DNA of 17,965 nucleotides from an uncultured Collinsella sp. (GCA_902478885.1 CABSMS010000042.1:1-17965); one strand, 5' to 3'. Positions 7,344 to 14,320 are shown, counted from the first letter of the stretch. Notes: generated from the letters alone by a model not told the origin. Numbers and translations: made by a program.

Positions 7344-8015
7344 CTACACCAGCACGTCGGCGAGCGAACGCTTGGGTACGTGGTGCACCTGCACCTCGTC
7401 GCGCCAATAATTGATGGAGCCGTCGGGGTTGGAATCGATCGCATCGATCACCTGCGTCTCGGCCGGAACGCCAAAAGCCATGATCAGCTTAAGCTCATAC
7501 TTGTCGTTATCGAGCCCCATGGCATCGATCGCGTGGGGCGTAAAGGCCTTGAACATGCAGGCTGCCACCTCGGGCGTGGCGCTGCGGGCGGCGAGCATCA
7601 TCGTCTGCGCGGCAATACCCGTGTCGACCTCGGTAATGGGAGCGGCGGGCTTGCCCGGAACGGCGCGATCGGTCAGAATCGCGATGTAGCCGGTCGGGCG
7701 CTCGCCCTCGGCAGGACCCGGCCAATCCTTAAGCGCGCCAGCCCATGCGAGCTCGTCAAATACACGCGCGCAATCCTCGGCGCCGCTCACCACATGAAGA
7801 CGAAGACGCTGAGCATTGGCGCCGCAGGGAGCCAGGTGCGCCAGTTCCGCCAGCTCGAGCAAAAACTCGCGCGGCATGCGCATGGACTCGTCAAAGCGGC
7901 GGCACGTACGGGCACGACGAACCAACGCATCAAACGCGTCCAGGCCGAGCTTTTCGCAACCTTGCTTTGCCATCGATTCGACACTCGACGGTGCCTCGGG
8001 AACTGCTTCGTTCAT
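7344..8015 (-). CDS. Nitroreductase family protein
   Basis: A 223-aa FMN-dependent oxidoreductase of the nitroreductase fold. RRARTCRRFDESMRMP (near residue 32) is the FMN-phosphate Arg motif. APCGANAQRLRLHVV matches the family's A-P-S-x-x-N-x-Q-x-x strand region. DTGIAAQTMMLAA is the usual helix before the second FMN contact, and AFGVPAE the late G-x-P strand. The frame extends to 8183, but the start at 8015 (MNEAVPEAPSSV) is chosen because the upstream stretch is not protein-like and holds a promoter-type region. Its ribosome site is weak (GGGGGT). A DtxR-type box lies 29 bp upstream, so iron or redox control is likely. Physiological substrate unknown. Confidence 0.85.
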   Translation of the reverse strand: MNEAVPEAPSSVESMAKQGCEKLGLDAFDALVRRARTCRRFDESMRMPREFLLELAELAHLAPCGANAQRLRLHVVSGAEDCARVFDELAWAGALKDWPGPAEGERPTGYIAILTDRAVPGKPAAPITEVDTGIAAQTMMLAARSATPEVAACMFKAFTPHAIDAMGLDNDKYELKLIMAFGVPAETQVIDAIDSNPDGSINYWRDEVQVHHVPKRSLADVLV

Positions 8016-8250
8016 AGGGACCCCCAATACAAGCCAATTGTCCTTAGGAAAATCTAACCTAAAACGTAGGCAATAACGAACAGGGCTGCAATGTTCTACA
8101 CCTGTTGAATAGAAAATCGCAACGTGGGGAACAACGGGAACAATTCGGGACCTTTGGGTTACGTTTCGCCCTCCCCGACCCATACGCCAGCGCCTTTAGG
8201 CGATACTGGTTGTAACGATCAAGGCTTACGCCGCACGGAAAGGAGACATT
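8016..8250. other. Divergent intergenic region
   Basis: This 235-bp region separates the minus-strand nitroreductase operon from the plus-strand membrane-protein gene and must hold both promoters. On the minus strand TTGCAG (complement of 8085-8090) with TACGTT 17 bp downstream is a tolerable promoter candidate. The DtxR-like box at 8044-8062 lies just downstream of it. No convincing plus-strand promoter was seen. Confidence 0.4.
8044..8062 (-). promoter_or_regulatory. DtxR/IdeR-type operator (iron box)
   Basis: TTAGGAAAATCTAACCTAA is a 19-bp interrupted palindrome. It agrees with the classic DtxR consensus TTAGGTTAGCCTAACCTAA at 15 of 19 positions, counted by hand, including both full outer arms TTAGG and CCTAA. 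It lies 29-47 bp before the nitroreductase start, where a bound repressor would block transcription. The window encodes a DtxR-family protein at 16657-17046, though the genome may hold others. Confidence 0.65.
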
Positions 8251-8853
8251 ATGGGCATCTTTAAGAACGATGACCAAAAATCGAGCCAGTTTGGATTTGA
8301 CGAGAAAAGCATGGCGGGCAAAGCCGTCAAGGCCGTACGCTGGATCTACGCCATCACGGGCGTCTTGGCGCTCATTGCTGGTATCGCGCTGCTTTTTGCA
8401 CCCGCCAAATCCCTCGTCTTCCTAACGACCGTCTTGGGCTTCTACTTTGTGATCACGGCCGCGATCAGGCTGTTTACCGCTGTTTTCGAGCCGCTGCTGC
8501 CCACCGGCTGGCGCGTGACGAGCATCATCTCCAACCTACTCATTATCTTGGGCGGCGTCATAATCCTGCGCAACCAGGCCTTCTCGACCGCGACGCTCAC
8601 CACGATGGTGGTTATCGTGGCCGGCTTTGGCTGGATTGTCGAAGGTGTCATGTCCATTCTGGAGTCCGAGCTTTCGTCCAACCGCGCCCTCGCCATCCTG
8701 AGCGGCGCACTCTCCATCATCGCCGGCATGTTCGTGTTTATCTATCCGCTGTGGTCGGCCAAGATGCTCGTCATCTTTAGCGGCGCCGCACTGCTGGTGT
8801 TTGGCGTAACGCTGATTGTTCGCGCTGTTCAATTTGGCAAACTGGTGCACTAG
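8251..8853 (+). CDS. HdeD-like (DUF308) membrane protein
   Basis: A 200-aa integral membrane protein. After a polar N-terminus (1-28) come about six hydrophobic helices in the repeated pattern of DUF308/HdeD: a GVLALIAGIALLFAP-type helix end with P after the helix, LGFYFVITAAIRLF, IILGGVIILRN, WIVEGVMSI, LSIIAGMFVFIYP and LLVFGVTLIVRAVQ. HdeD in enteric bacteria is linked to acid resistance; that role is not shown here. AAAGGAG (8239-8245) sets the start. The stop codon directly abuts the ATG of the next gene, so the two are translationally coupled. Confidence 0.85.
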   Translation: MGIFKNDDQKSSQFGFDEKSMAGKAVKAVRWIYAITGVLALIAGIALLFAPAKSLVFLTTVLGFYFVITAAIRLFTAVFEPLLPTGWRVTSIISNLLIILGGVIILRNQAFSTATLTTMVVIVAGFGWIVEGVMSILESELSSNRALAILSGALSIIAGMFVFIYPLWSAKMLVIFSGAALLVFGVTLIVRAVQFGKLVH

Positions 8854-9336
8854 ATGCCGCGAACGCTCTTTATTGATGCCGACGCCTGCCCGGTCACGCG
8901 CGAGTCGATTGACTGCGCGCGGCGGGCGGGCGTCGCCGTTGTTATCGCCGGCAACAGCACGCAAAACCTGGAACGGCACATTCGCCGCGACGACCCGCGC
9001 GATGCCGAGCACGCGCGACGCGGATTTTGGGTCACGACGCTCGACGTGAGCGTGGGCGCCGACAGCGCCGACTTTGCCATTGTCGAACGCCTGCAGGCGG
9101 GCGACGTGGTCGTGACGCAGGACATTGGCTTGGCGAGCATGGTGCTCGGGCGCGATGCCGCCGCCATCGGTGTGCGCGGGCGTGTGTACGACAAAGCGAC
9201 CATCGACATGCAGTTGTTTATTCGCCACGAGGAAAAGAAGGTACGCCGCGCCGGCGGACGCACTCGCGGACCGGCGGCATTTACCAGCGAAGACCGGGCT
9301 CGCTTTAAGCGCAACCTCACCGAGCTGCTGCACTAA
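8854..9336 (+). CDS. DUF188 family protein (YaiI/YqxD-like)
   Basis: A 160-aa protein with the DUF188 landmarks: LFIDADACPV at the N-terminus, VIAGNS, VSVGADSADFAIVE, and GDVVVTQDIGLASMVL. The spaced acidic residues (D8, D10 and the D in TQD) resemble a PIN-like nuclease core, but biochemical function is not established for the family. Its ATG starts immediately after the TAG of the upstream membrane protein with no separate ribosome site, so translation probably depends on coupling. A 13-bp-stem terminator begins 2 bp after the stop. Confidence 0.9.
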   Translation: MPRTLFIDADACPVTRESIDCARRAGVAVVIAGNSTQNLERHIRRDDPRDAEHARRGFWVTTLDVSVGADSADFAIVERLQAGDVVVTQDIGLASMVLGRDAAAIGVRGRVYDKATIDMQLFIRHEEKKVRRAGGRTRGPAAFTSEDRARFKRNLTELLH

Positions 9337-9338
9337 CC

Positions 9339-9378
9339 AAGGTAGATTTTTGGGACATGCCTAAAAATCTACCTTTTT
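9339..9378 (+). terminator. Terminator hairpin, copy A of a repeat pair
   Basis: AAGGTAGATTTTT (9339-9351) and AAAAATCTACCTT (9363-9375) form a perfect 13-bp stem with loop GGGACATGCCT, and T residues continue to 9378. It ends the HdeD/DUF188 transcript. The same wording recurs in inverted orientation at 9419-9472. Confidence 0.85.
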
Positions 9379-9418
9379 GTTTTAGAGATTGACGCACATC
9401 CAACGCCCAGGTCATGGC

Positions 9419-9472
9419 GGTAGGTTTTACGGCATGCCCCAGTTTTTACGGCATGTCCCAAACATCTACTTA
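9419..9472 (-). repeat. Copy B of the repeat pair, with an internal duplication
   Basis: Read on the minus strand from 9472, this gives AAGTAGATGTTTGGGACATG, then CCGTAAAAACTGGGGCATG, then CCGTAAAACCTACC. That is copy A with the middle unit doubled: TTTTACGGCATGCCCC at 9425-9440 and TTTTACGGCATGTCCC at 9444-9459 on the plus strand. It begins in the stop codon of the minus-strand permease, so it probably forms the 3' end of that transcript. Confidence 0.65.
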
Positions 9473-10570
9473 GAGGCCAAAGGCAGAAAGGATAAGACCC
9501 CAGCCCGTGCCGATAACGTACATCATAATCAGGAACACGACGTTTTCGCGGGCGCTGCGGTTGGTGCGGAACAGCACCAGGTAGCCCACGCCGGCGGAGA
9601 TAAGCGTGCCGGCGAGCATCGGTGCCAGCTGTAGCGCGCCCTCCAGGTACAGCTGCGTAATGACCACGCTCGCCGAGCAGTTGGGGATCAGGCCGACAAG
9701 CGCCGAGCCCAGGACAGCAAGCGTCTCGTTGCCGCGCAGGAACTGCTCGATTGCGGACTCGCCGAACGTCTCGAGCACGGCGACCAGAATCAGCGTCACC
9801 AGAAAAATGAATACCGAGACCTGGACGGTATGCGAGATCGCGCTGCGGATGATCGACAGGACAGGCGTCCCTTCGTGGGAGTGACCGTGGTCGTGCCCAT
9901 GGCCGTGGTGGTGCTCATGCTCGCCCGTGTGACCGTGGTCATGGCTGTGTCCGTGGTCGCGCTCGTGTTCATCTTCATCATCATCGCAACCGCAATGGTC
10001 GCGCTCGCACAGCTCATGGATGTGATCGGCGCTCACGCCCGCCTCGGCCACCTCGTCGATGATGTCACCGCCGCTGTGGTCGTCATGCGCGCAGTTAACG
10101 TGCGCCGGATTGACAGTGGTCCCCAACACGGTACGACGAATCGCCGCATGCGCGCGGGCGTTACGACGCAGGCCGCGAATGGCGGCATCTACGATAAAGC
10201 CCGTGACCAGTGCGATCAGCGCTTTCGAGGCCAAAAGCATCGCCATAGTCTGCACGGGAACCTGCTCGGCAAGTAGCAGCGGCAGCATCTCGTCGGAGGT
10301 CGAAAGGAACACCGCCACCAACGTGCCCAAGGTCACGACGCGACCGGCGTACAGCGTTGCCGCCATGGCCGAAAAGCCGCACTGCGGCACCATACCCAGC
10401 AACGAGCCAACCACGGGACCTGCGGCGCCGGCGCGCTTGATGGCCCCGTTAACGCGTTCGCCCGCGACGTGCTCCAAGGTCTCGAGGGCCAGATACGTCA
10501 CCAACAAAAACGGCACCAGCGAGAGCGTGTCCTTGCCGGCGTCGAGCAGAATATCAATCAGCAAATCCAT
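9470..10570 (-). CDS. Putative heavy-metal/manganese exporter (ArsP_2/DUF2899-like) with His-rich loop
   Basis: A 366-aa membrane protein in two helical halves. The first half (1-135) carries MVPQCGFSAMAATLYAGR (60-77) and FLSTSDEMLP (89-97). The second half (236-366) carries the matching IPNCSASVVITQLYLEG (295-311). These are landmarks of the putative 10-TM heavy-metal exporter family also called putative manganese transporter. Between the halves is a soluble loop with 18 His in residues 183-232, several Asp/Glu and C188, C193 and C195, plainly able to bind metal ions. The start at 10570 has only a weak AAAGG site 11 bases upstream. The promoter lies at 10633-10660. The transported ion is an inference. 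Confidence 0.8.
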   Translation of the reverse strand: MDLLIDILLDAGKDTLSLVPFLLVTYLALETLEHVAGERVNGAIKRAGAAGPVVGSLLGMVPQCGFSAMAATLYAGRVVTLGTLVAVFLSTSDEMLPLLLAEQVPVQTMAMLLASKALIALVTGFIVDAAIRGLRRNARAHAAIRRTVLGTTVNPAHVNCAHDDHSGGDIIDEVAEAGVSADHIHELCERDHCGCDDDEDEHERDHGHSHDHGHTGEHEHHHGHGHDHGHSHEGTPVLSIIRSAISHTVQVSVFIFLVTLILVAVLETFGESAIEQFLRGNETLAVLGSALVGLIPNCSASVVITQLYLEGALQLAPMLAGTLISAGVGYLVLFRTNRSARENVVFLIMMYVIGTGWGLILSAFGL

Positions 10571-10602
10571 GACGGATGGAACCTTTCGTGTCTTTCGGCA
10601 GC

Positions 10603-10660
10603 ATTGTAAAAGTCCTAGCGGTCAACTAGGGTATTGTAGTTGTCCTAGGCGCGATGCCAA
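10603..10660 (-). promoter_or_regulatory. Promoter and probable operator of the metal exporter
   Basis: On the minus strand TTGGCA (complement of 10655-10660) and TACAAT (complement of 10633-10638), 16 bp apart, form a good promoter. Overlapping it, the plus-strand sequences ATTGTAGTTGTCCTAG (10633-10648) and ATTGTAAAAGTCCTAG (10603-10618) are direct repeats, 13 of 16 identical and exactly 30 bp apart. Between them an opposing CTAGG (10626-10630) makes an inverted pair with CCTAG (10614-10618). Such repeats on a promoter suggest a regulator, perhaps metal-responsive. Confidence 0.6.
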
Positions 10661-10742
10661 TAGTTGCCCATGGTAAACTATCATCTCGCCACATCTCAAT
10701 GAACCCGAGCCGCGCGGTGCGGCCCGTCCAAGGAGCAGTTAT

Positions 10743-11711
10743 ATGAACGTTTCACAAGCACTCGAATACGAGCGCCAGCCGTTTATTTCCATGTTTATCT
10801 ATGGCGATCACGGCGCCATGGAGTCCGAGCGCCAGAAGGGCGAAGAGGCCCTTAAGGTGCTCGAAACCGAGTACTTTACCGCCGAGGGCGATCCCAGCTT
10901 CGACTTTGCCACCGTGCGCGACCTGGCTGACCGCAACCGCGACCTGTGCGACCAGATTGGCGAGGCACGCCTGCGCAACGTGACGCCCGCGACGCTTTCG
11001 CGCGGCCTCTCCGATGCCGACACCTGCGCCGCCATCGGCAAGATGCAAAAGCGCACCGCCGCGTCCGTTATGCGCGAAATCCGCGGCGACCGCGACGCGC
11101 TCGGCGTGGCCTACGCCCGCAAGCCCATCCAGGGCACCGTGCTCGGTATCGACATCGAGACCACCGGCCGTGCACCCGAGCGCGGCTATATCATCAACGT
11201 GGGCTGGGAGATCATGGACCTCACGAGCGACGCCGTCCCGCACGACGCCGAGGCACACTACTGCGGTCTGCCCGACATCTACCGCGGCGAGGATGTGCCG
11301 TTGTCGAACATCCATCACATTACCTGGGACGACATCGACGGCAAAAAGCCATTCCGCGAGAACAAGGAACTGCAGAAGCAGCTGCTCAAACTTATGAAGA
11401 AGTACCCGTACATGGCGCATAACGCCGCGTTCGAAGACAGTTGGTTCAAGATCCACCTGGACGGTTACGCCGAGGCACGCCGCGCCGGCAAGATCATCGT
11501 CATCGACTCGCGCCAGATCTGCCGCAGCCTGGATGCCGACGTCCGCTCGCTCCCCCGCGAGTCCGCCCCCGCTGCGCTCGAGAACTGGGCGCGCCGCCGT
11601 GGAACTCTCGCCGCCGACGCCAACGAGCAGCATCTGGGCCTGGACGACACCGACCTCATGCTCCGCACCGTCCAAGCCGAGTTCAACCTCAAGAACCTGT
11701 TTGCCAAGTAG
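10743..11711 (+). CDS. DEDDh-family 3'-5' exonuclease (DnaQ-like)
   Basis: A 322-aa protein. The C-terminal two thirds are a DnaQ-fold exonuclease: motif I GIDIETTG (D137, E139), motif II MAHNAAFEDSWF, and motif III HLGLDDTDLM with the His and Asp of the DEDDh type. These residues bind two metal ions for hydrolysis of DNA or RNA ends. The first 125 or so residues are largely helical and not recognised, so the protein is not a plain polymerase epsilon subunit. The start at 10743 has AAGGAG about 6 bases upstream. It is divergent from the metal exporter. A weak inverted repeat (TCTACG at 11717, CGTAGA at 11734) follows the stop without a T-run. The substrate is unknown. Confidence 0.85.
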   Translation: MNVSQALEYERQPFISMFIYGDHGAMESERQKGEEALKVLETEYFTAEGDPSFDFATVRDLADRNRDLCDQIGEARLRNVTPATLSRGLSDADTCAAIGKMQKRTAASVMREIRGDRDALGVAYARKPIQGTVLGIDIETTGRAPERGYIINVGWEIMDLTSDAVPHDAEAHYCGLPDIYRGEDVPLSNIHHITWDDIDGKKPFRENKELQKQLLKLMKKYPYMAHNAAFEDSWFKIHLDGYAEARRAGKIIVIDSRQICRSLDADVRSLPRESAPAALENWARRRGTLAADANEQHLGLDDTDLMLRTVQAEFNLKNLFAK

Positions 11712-12062
11712 AAACGTCTACGACAAACCCTGGCGTAGATCACGAGCGGCCTCACAGTGGGAAACCCTGCAGCGGGGCCGCCCTACGTTCCACAGATAGA
11801 TCTGCCATCACAAATTCTGAACCCTCATTTTGAACGATTTCGGCCAATTCCCGACACGTAATTCGTTGTCGGATGGCGATGCATCGATATCAAATGTGCA
11901 GCAATTGAGTATTTCTATGCTATAGCCAAGCTGCGAAAACTTTTATTTAGGGCACACCAACCCATAATTGCGTCAAGCTTTTGGACAACATTTGGTTAGA
12001 CCTCTAAAACGGCTTTTCCACTCAGCGCCATCAGCACGGTATTAGCTGACACGATATATACC
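11712..12062. other. AT-richer intergenic region with left flanking repeat
   Basis: No gene is seen in these 351 bp. Composition shifts from GC-rich to clearly more AT-rich from about 11800. It holds a diverged ~100-bp repeat (11896-11994) that recurs downstream of the next gene. TTGGAC (11981-11986) with CTAAAA 17 bp later, and TATATA (12055-12060) just before the next ATG, are possible promoter parts. No clear terminator for the exonuclease gene is seen. Confidence 0.5.
11896..11994 (+). repeat. Left copy of diverged repeat flanking the nuclease-like gene
   Basis: Ordered blocks GTGCA, GAGTATT, TTGCGT and CAACATTTG (11986-11994) recur in the same order at 13284-13387, with the TTGCGT-to-CAACATTTG gap exactly 12 bases in both. 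Sequence between the blocks is diverged. Confidence 0.4.
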
Positions 12063-13253
12063 ATGAGTATCGTATTGTCACATACCACTGCAAAAGCGGT
12101 CTACCAGGCCGCGCATTCGGTGTCTGCAAAAGGCACCAAGTCCTGTAACCCTGCCGCGATTTACGGATCATGTCCCACCGGAACGCTCCTTGACGCAGCC
12201 GCAGAATGGCTCACCAAACATGATGTTTCCCTCGACGCAAATGATTCCCTCGAGGTGATGGTGTTTGATCGCAGGAATGCGCGCTATGCAGTGAACTGTC
12301 AATGCCACGTTTCTTCAAAACGATTCTCGAACTCACGCTTTATAGAGCTCAAAGATGGCATCTTCATTGTTGGCGTTGAGCTTTGCGCACTTCAGGCCGC
12401 CACCTATCTCCCTTTTCGCGAACTGGTGGAGTACTACTTTGAATTGTGCAGCGCTTACTCCCTTGGAACCGGCTCTTCCACCTCTTATAACGAGCGTTTC
12501 GCGCTCACCTCGACCGAGAGGCTAAAACAGTTCTTTAATTCCATTACCAGATGCGACGGTCTGACCCTTGCCCGAAAGGCGATCCAATGTGTGCGCGACG
12601 GATGCCGGTCTCCTATGGAAACAGCCTTTGTCATGATGCTAACGCTGCCCAAAAGCGAAGGAGGGCTTGGTATTAAGGGAATTGAGACCGATTACGAGGT
12701 GCAGGTCACCACTGCCGCAAAGAATCTCACGAGACGCAAAAAGTTCTTTATGGATGCGTATCTAAAGAAATCTCGCACAGACATTGAATACAACGGTTTT
12801 TATCATGACGCGGAAGAAGACCGCGCCATCGATGAGGAGCGCAAGAATGCACTTGCGTCCATGGGGTACGGAATCATCACCGTCAGTCGTTATTCCTTTA
12901 TGCATGCCAGCTCTTTCGTTAGGGTCATGGAAGCAATCCAGCGGAAAGAGGGCGTACGCCCCTCGCGTCTGCCAAAAGACTTTCAAATCATGCAAGAGGA
13001 CCTGAGACAGTTTGTGCTCAGAAGGTTTATAGAAGAGAAAAAGCGAATTCAGAAGCAGCTTCGCCAGGATTCCGAAGATCGTCAACGAATCGACCTCGAA
13101 AAAGCAACGCTCGAAGGCATCACGCTGGATGACCCGACAATTAATGAAGTTCCGGCAATCGATGACATGCAGACAGTCGAATCCGACAGCCCATCATTTG
13201 CCCAAACAAGCAGCCTCGCGCCCGAGGGCAGGATCTTCGGGGCCGGGAGCTAG
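12063..13253 (+). CDS. AbiEi-like / DUF559-like putative nuclease
   Basis: A 396-aa protein. The N-terminal part (1-165) resembles the AbiEi-type antitoxin-like region of actinobacterial hypothetical proteins: a CHVSSKRF strand, an FIELKDGIFIVGVELCALQAA core and LVEYYFELCSAYSLG. The middle part (182-290) looks like a PD-(D/E)xK nuclease of the DUF559/Vsr type: SPMETAF (E186), D231, IEYNGFYHD (E242 with N at 244 where Lys or Asp is usual, H248), then a D-x-x-R helix and a GYGIITVSRYSF strand. The C-terminus (310-396) is charged, helical and then disordered. No Shine-Dalgarno precedes the ATG, and a TATATA lies 3 bp before it, so translation may be leaderless. Composition is AT-richer than neighbours, suggesting transfer. 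A defence role is inference; no AbiEii partner is nearby. Confidence 0.6.
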   Translation: MSIVLSHTTAKAVYQAAHSVSAKGTKSCNPAAIYGSCPTGTLLDAAAEWLTKHDVSLDANDSLEVMVFDRRNARYAVNCQCHVSSKRFSNSRFIELKDGIFIVGVELCALQAATYLPFRELVEYYFELCSAYSLGTGSSTSYNERFALTSTERLKQFFNSITRCDGLTLARKAIQCVRDGCRSPMETAFVMMLTLPKSEGGLGIKGIETDYEVQVTTAAKNLTRRKKFFMDAYLKKSRTDIEYNGFYHDAEEDRAIDEERKNALASMGYGIITVSRYSFMHASSFVRVMEAIQRKEGVRPSRLPKDFQIMQEDLRQFVLRRFIEEKKRIQKQLRQDSEDRQRIDLEKATLEGITLDDPTINEVPAIDDMQTVESDSPSFAQTSSLAPEGRIFGAGS

Positions 13254-13598
13254 ACCGGCTAACAAGGTGGGCACCTTAGCGACGTGCAAAATTGCGAGTA
13301 TTCAGCAGAGCCGGGTGTCTATCACCCTCGAGTGGATCCAAATGTGAAGCGAAATCACTCTTGCGTGAGAGCGTTAGGCAACATTTGAGGAAGAACTCAT
13401 CGGATTAACACCCTAAGATAACTCTTTAGCTGCATTATTTGGCCTGCGATAAATTAACGGACCCCCTATCGTTGCAGAATACTCCAATTTTTGCACGGCT
13501 CAAGGGCACCCACCCCGGCATCGGCTATCAAAACCGCTCAGTCCGGGATCTCGTCCACTATTCCCCATCATTTTGTACAACGAATTACCTGAACGTCA
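13254..13598. other. AT-richer intergenic region with right flanking repeat
   Basis: No gene is seen between the nuclease-like gene and the ArsR promoter. It holds the right copy of the flanking repeat (13284-13387). A possible weak hairpin joins CCCGG near 13516 and CCGGG near 13543 with a long loop and no T-run. I see no clear terminator. Confidence 0.5.
13284..13387 (+). repeat. Right copy of diverged repeat flanking the nuclease-like gene
   Basis: GTGCAAAATTGCGAGTATT at 13284-13302, then TTGCGT, a 12-base gap and CAACATTTG (13379-13387), matching the left copy in order and spacing. It may be the left-over upstream region of a lost second gene copy. Confidence 0.4.
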
Positions 13599-13626
13599 TT
13601 GACATATGAACATACACTCATATAAT
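13599..13626 (+). promoter_or_regulatory. Consensus promoter of the metal-resistance operon
   Basis: TTGACA (13599-13604) and TATAAT (13621-13626) are both perfect sigma-70-type boxes, 16 bp apart. An ArsR-type operator fills the spacer, so a strong promoter is held off by a repressor. Confidence 0.88.
13604..13623 (+). promoter_or_regulatory. ArsR/SmtB-type operator O1
   Basis: ATATGAACATACACTCATAT is an interrupted palindrome (9-2-9, arms 7 of 9 complementary) of the TGAACA...TGTTCA class bound by SmtB/CzrA/CadC regulators. It overlaps both promoter boxes. Confidence 0.8.
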
Positions 13627-13638
13627 CGGAAGCAAGTT

Positions 13639-13658
13639 ATATGAGCGCATGTTCATAT
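13639..13658 (+). promoter_or_regulatory. ArsR/SmtB-type operator O2
   Basis: ATATGAGCGCATGTTCATAT has the same 9-2-9 layout as O1, centred 35 bp downstream and ending 14 bp before the arsR start, just ahead of the ribosome site AAGGA. Confidence 0.8.
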
Positions 13659-13672
13659 GAAAGGATATTGCA

Positions 13673-14038
13673 ATGAGCATTCGCGTTGATGAAACGAAAC
13701 CCGACATCGAGGCCACCGAACCCGCGATCCCCACCACCTGCTCGCCCGAGGACCTTCCCGACGAGGAGCTTCTCTACGACCTCGCCGACCTGTTCAAGGT
13801 CTTCAGCGACACCACGCGCATCAAGATCCTCTATGCCCTCATGGGCCGCGAGCTCTGCGTGGCAGACATCGCCGAAGCGACCGAAACCTCGCAGTCCGCG
13901 GTGTCGCACCAGCTGCGCACACTCAAGCAGTCGCACCTGGTTAAATTCCGGCGCGACGGGCGCAATATCCTATACTCGCTCGCCGACGACCACGTCTACA
14001 CCATGCTCAACCAGGGCATGAGCCATATCTGCGAATAG
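13673..14038 (+). CDS. ArsR/SmtB-family metal-sensing repressor
   Basis: A 121-aa winged-helix repressor that would leave its operator when it binds metal. After a variable acidic N-terminus (1-30) comes LADLFKVFSDTTRIKILYAL, then the recognition helix ETSQSAVSHQLRTLKQ, and the wing VKFRRDGRNILYSL. Two metal-site signatures are visible: ELCVAD (C62), the alpha-3 type, with one Cys where CadC has two; and an alpha-5 site of D105, H107, H118 and E121, spaced as in the D-x-H-x10-H-x-x-H site of zinc sensors but with Glu last. This favours zinc, cadmium or cobalt over arsenic. AAGGA lies 8 bases before ATG 13673. First gene of the operon and probably self-repressing through O1 and O2. Confidence 0.93.
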   Translation: MSIRVDETKPDIEATEPAIPTTCSPEDLPDEELLYDLADLFKVFSDTTRIKILYALMGRELCVADIAEATETSQSAVSHQLRTLKQSHLVKFRRDGRNILYSLADDHVYTMLNQGMSHICE

Positions 14039-14101
14039 CAACCAACCACGGTACCAGCGCGGCCTGCACCCAAGCCGCAAATACGGGGAAAGGAATCCAC
14101 C

Positions 14102-14320
14102 ATGAAAAAGCAGTTCAAGCTCGACGAGATCGACTGCGCCAACTGCGCGCGTGAGCTTCAGGACGAGCTGGCCAAGCTCGAGGGCGTCAAATCCGTGTCC
14201 GTCAACTTTATGACCCAGAAGCTGACGCTCGAGGCCGATGACGCCGAGTTCGACGAGGTCCTTGACCGCGTTGTGGAGTTTACGGCCGACGCCGAGCCGG
14301 ACTGCGAGATCATTCTCTAG
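14102..14320 (+). CDS. Free-standing HMA-domain metal-binding protein
   Basis: A 72-aa protein that is a single heavy-metal-associated domain. The metal-binding loop is EIDCANCARE (C12-x-x-C15), followed by the beta-alpha-beta order ELAKLEGVKSVSVNFMTQKL. Acidic residues close by, as in DCANC, are common in zinc/cadmium rather than copper domains. Most such domains form the N-terminus of the ATPase; here the domain is a separate protein directly before an ATPase that lacks one, so it likely serves as its metal donor or sensor. GGAAAGGA lies upstream of ATG 14102. It is 63 bp after the repressor gene. Confidence 0.9.
   Translation: MKKQFKLDEIDCANCARELQDELAKLEGVKSVSVNFMTQKLTLEADDAEFDEVLDRVVEFTADAEPDCEIIL

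Noticed and set aside
9880..10000. Repetitive CATGACCGTGGTC-like DNA as a possible tandem repeat array
   Set aside because: It is explained by His/Asp/Gly codons of the exporter loop read on the minus strand.
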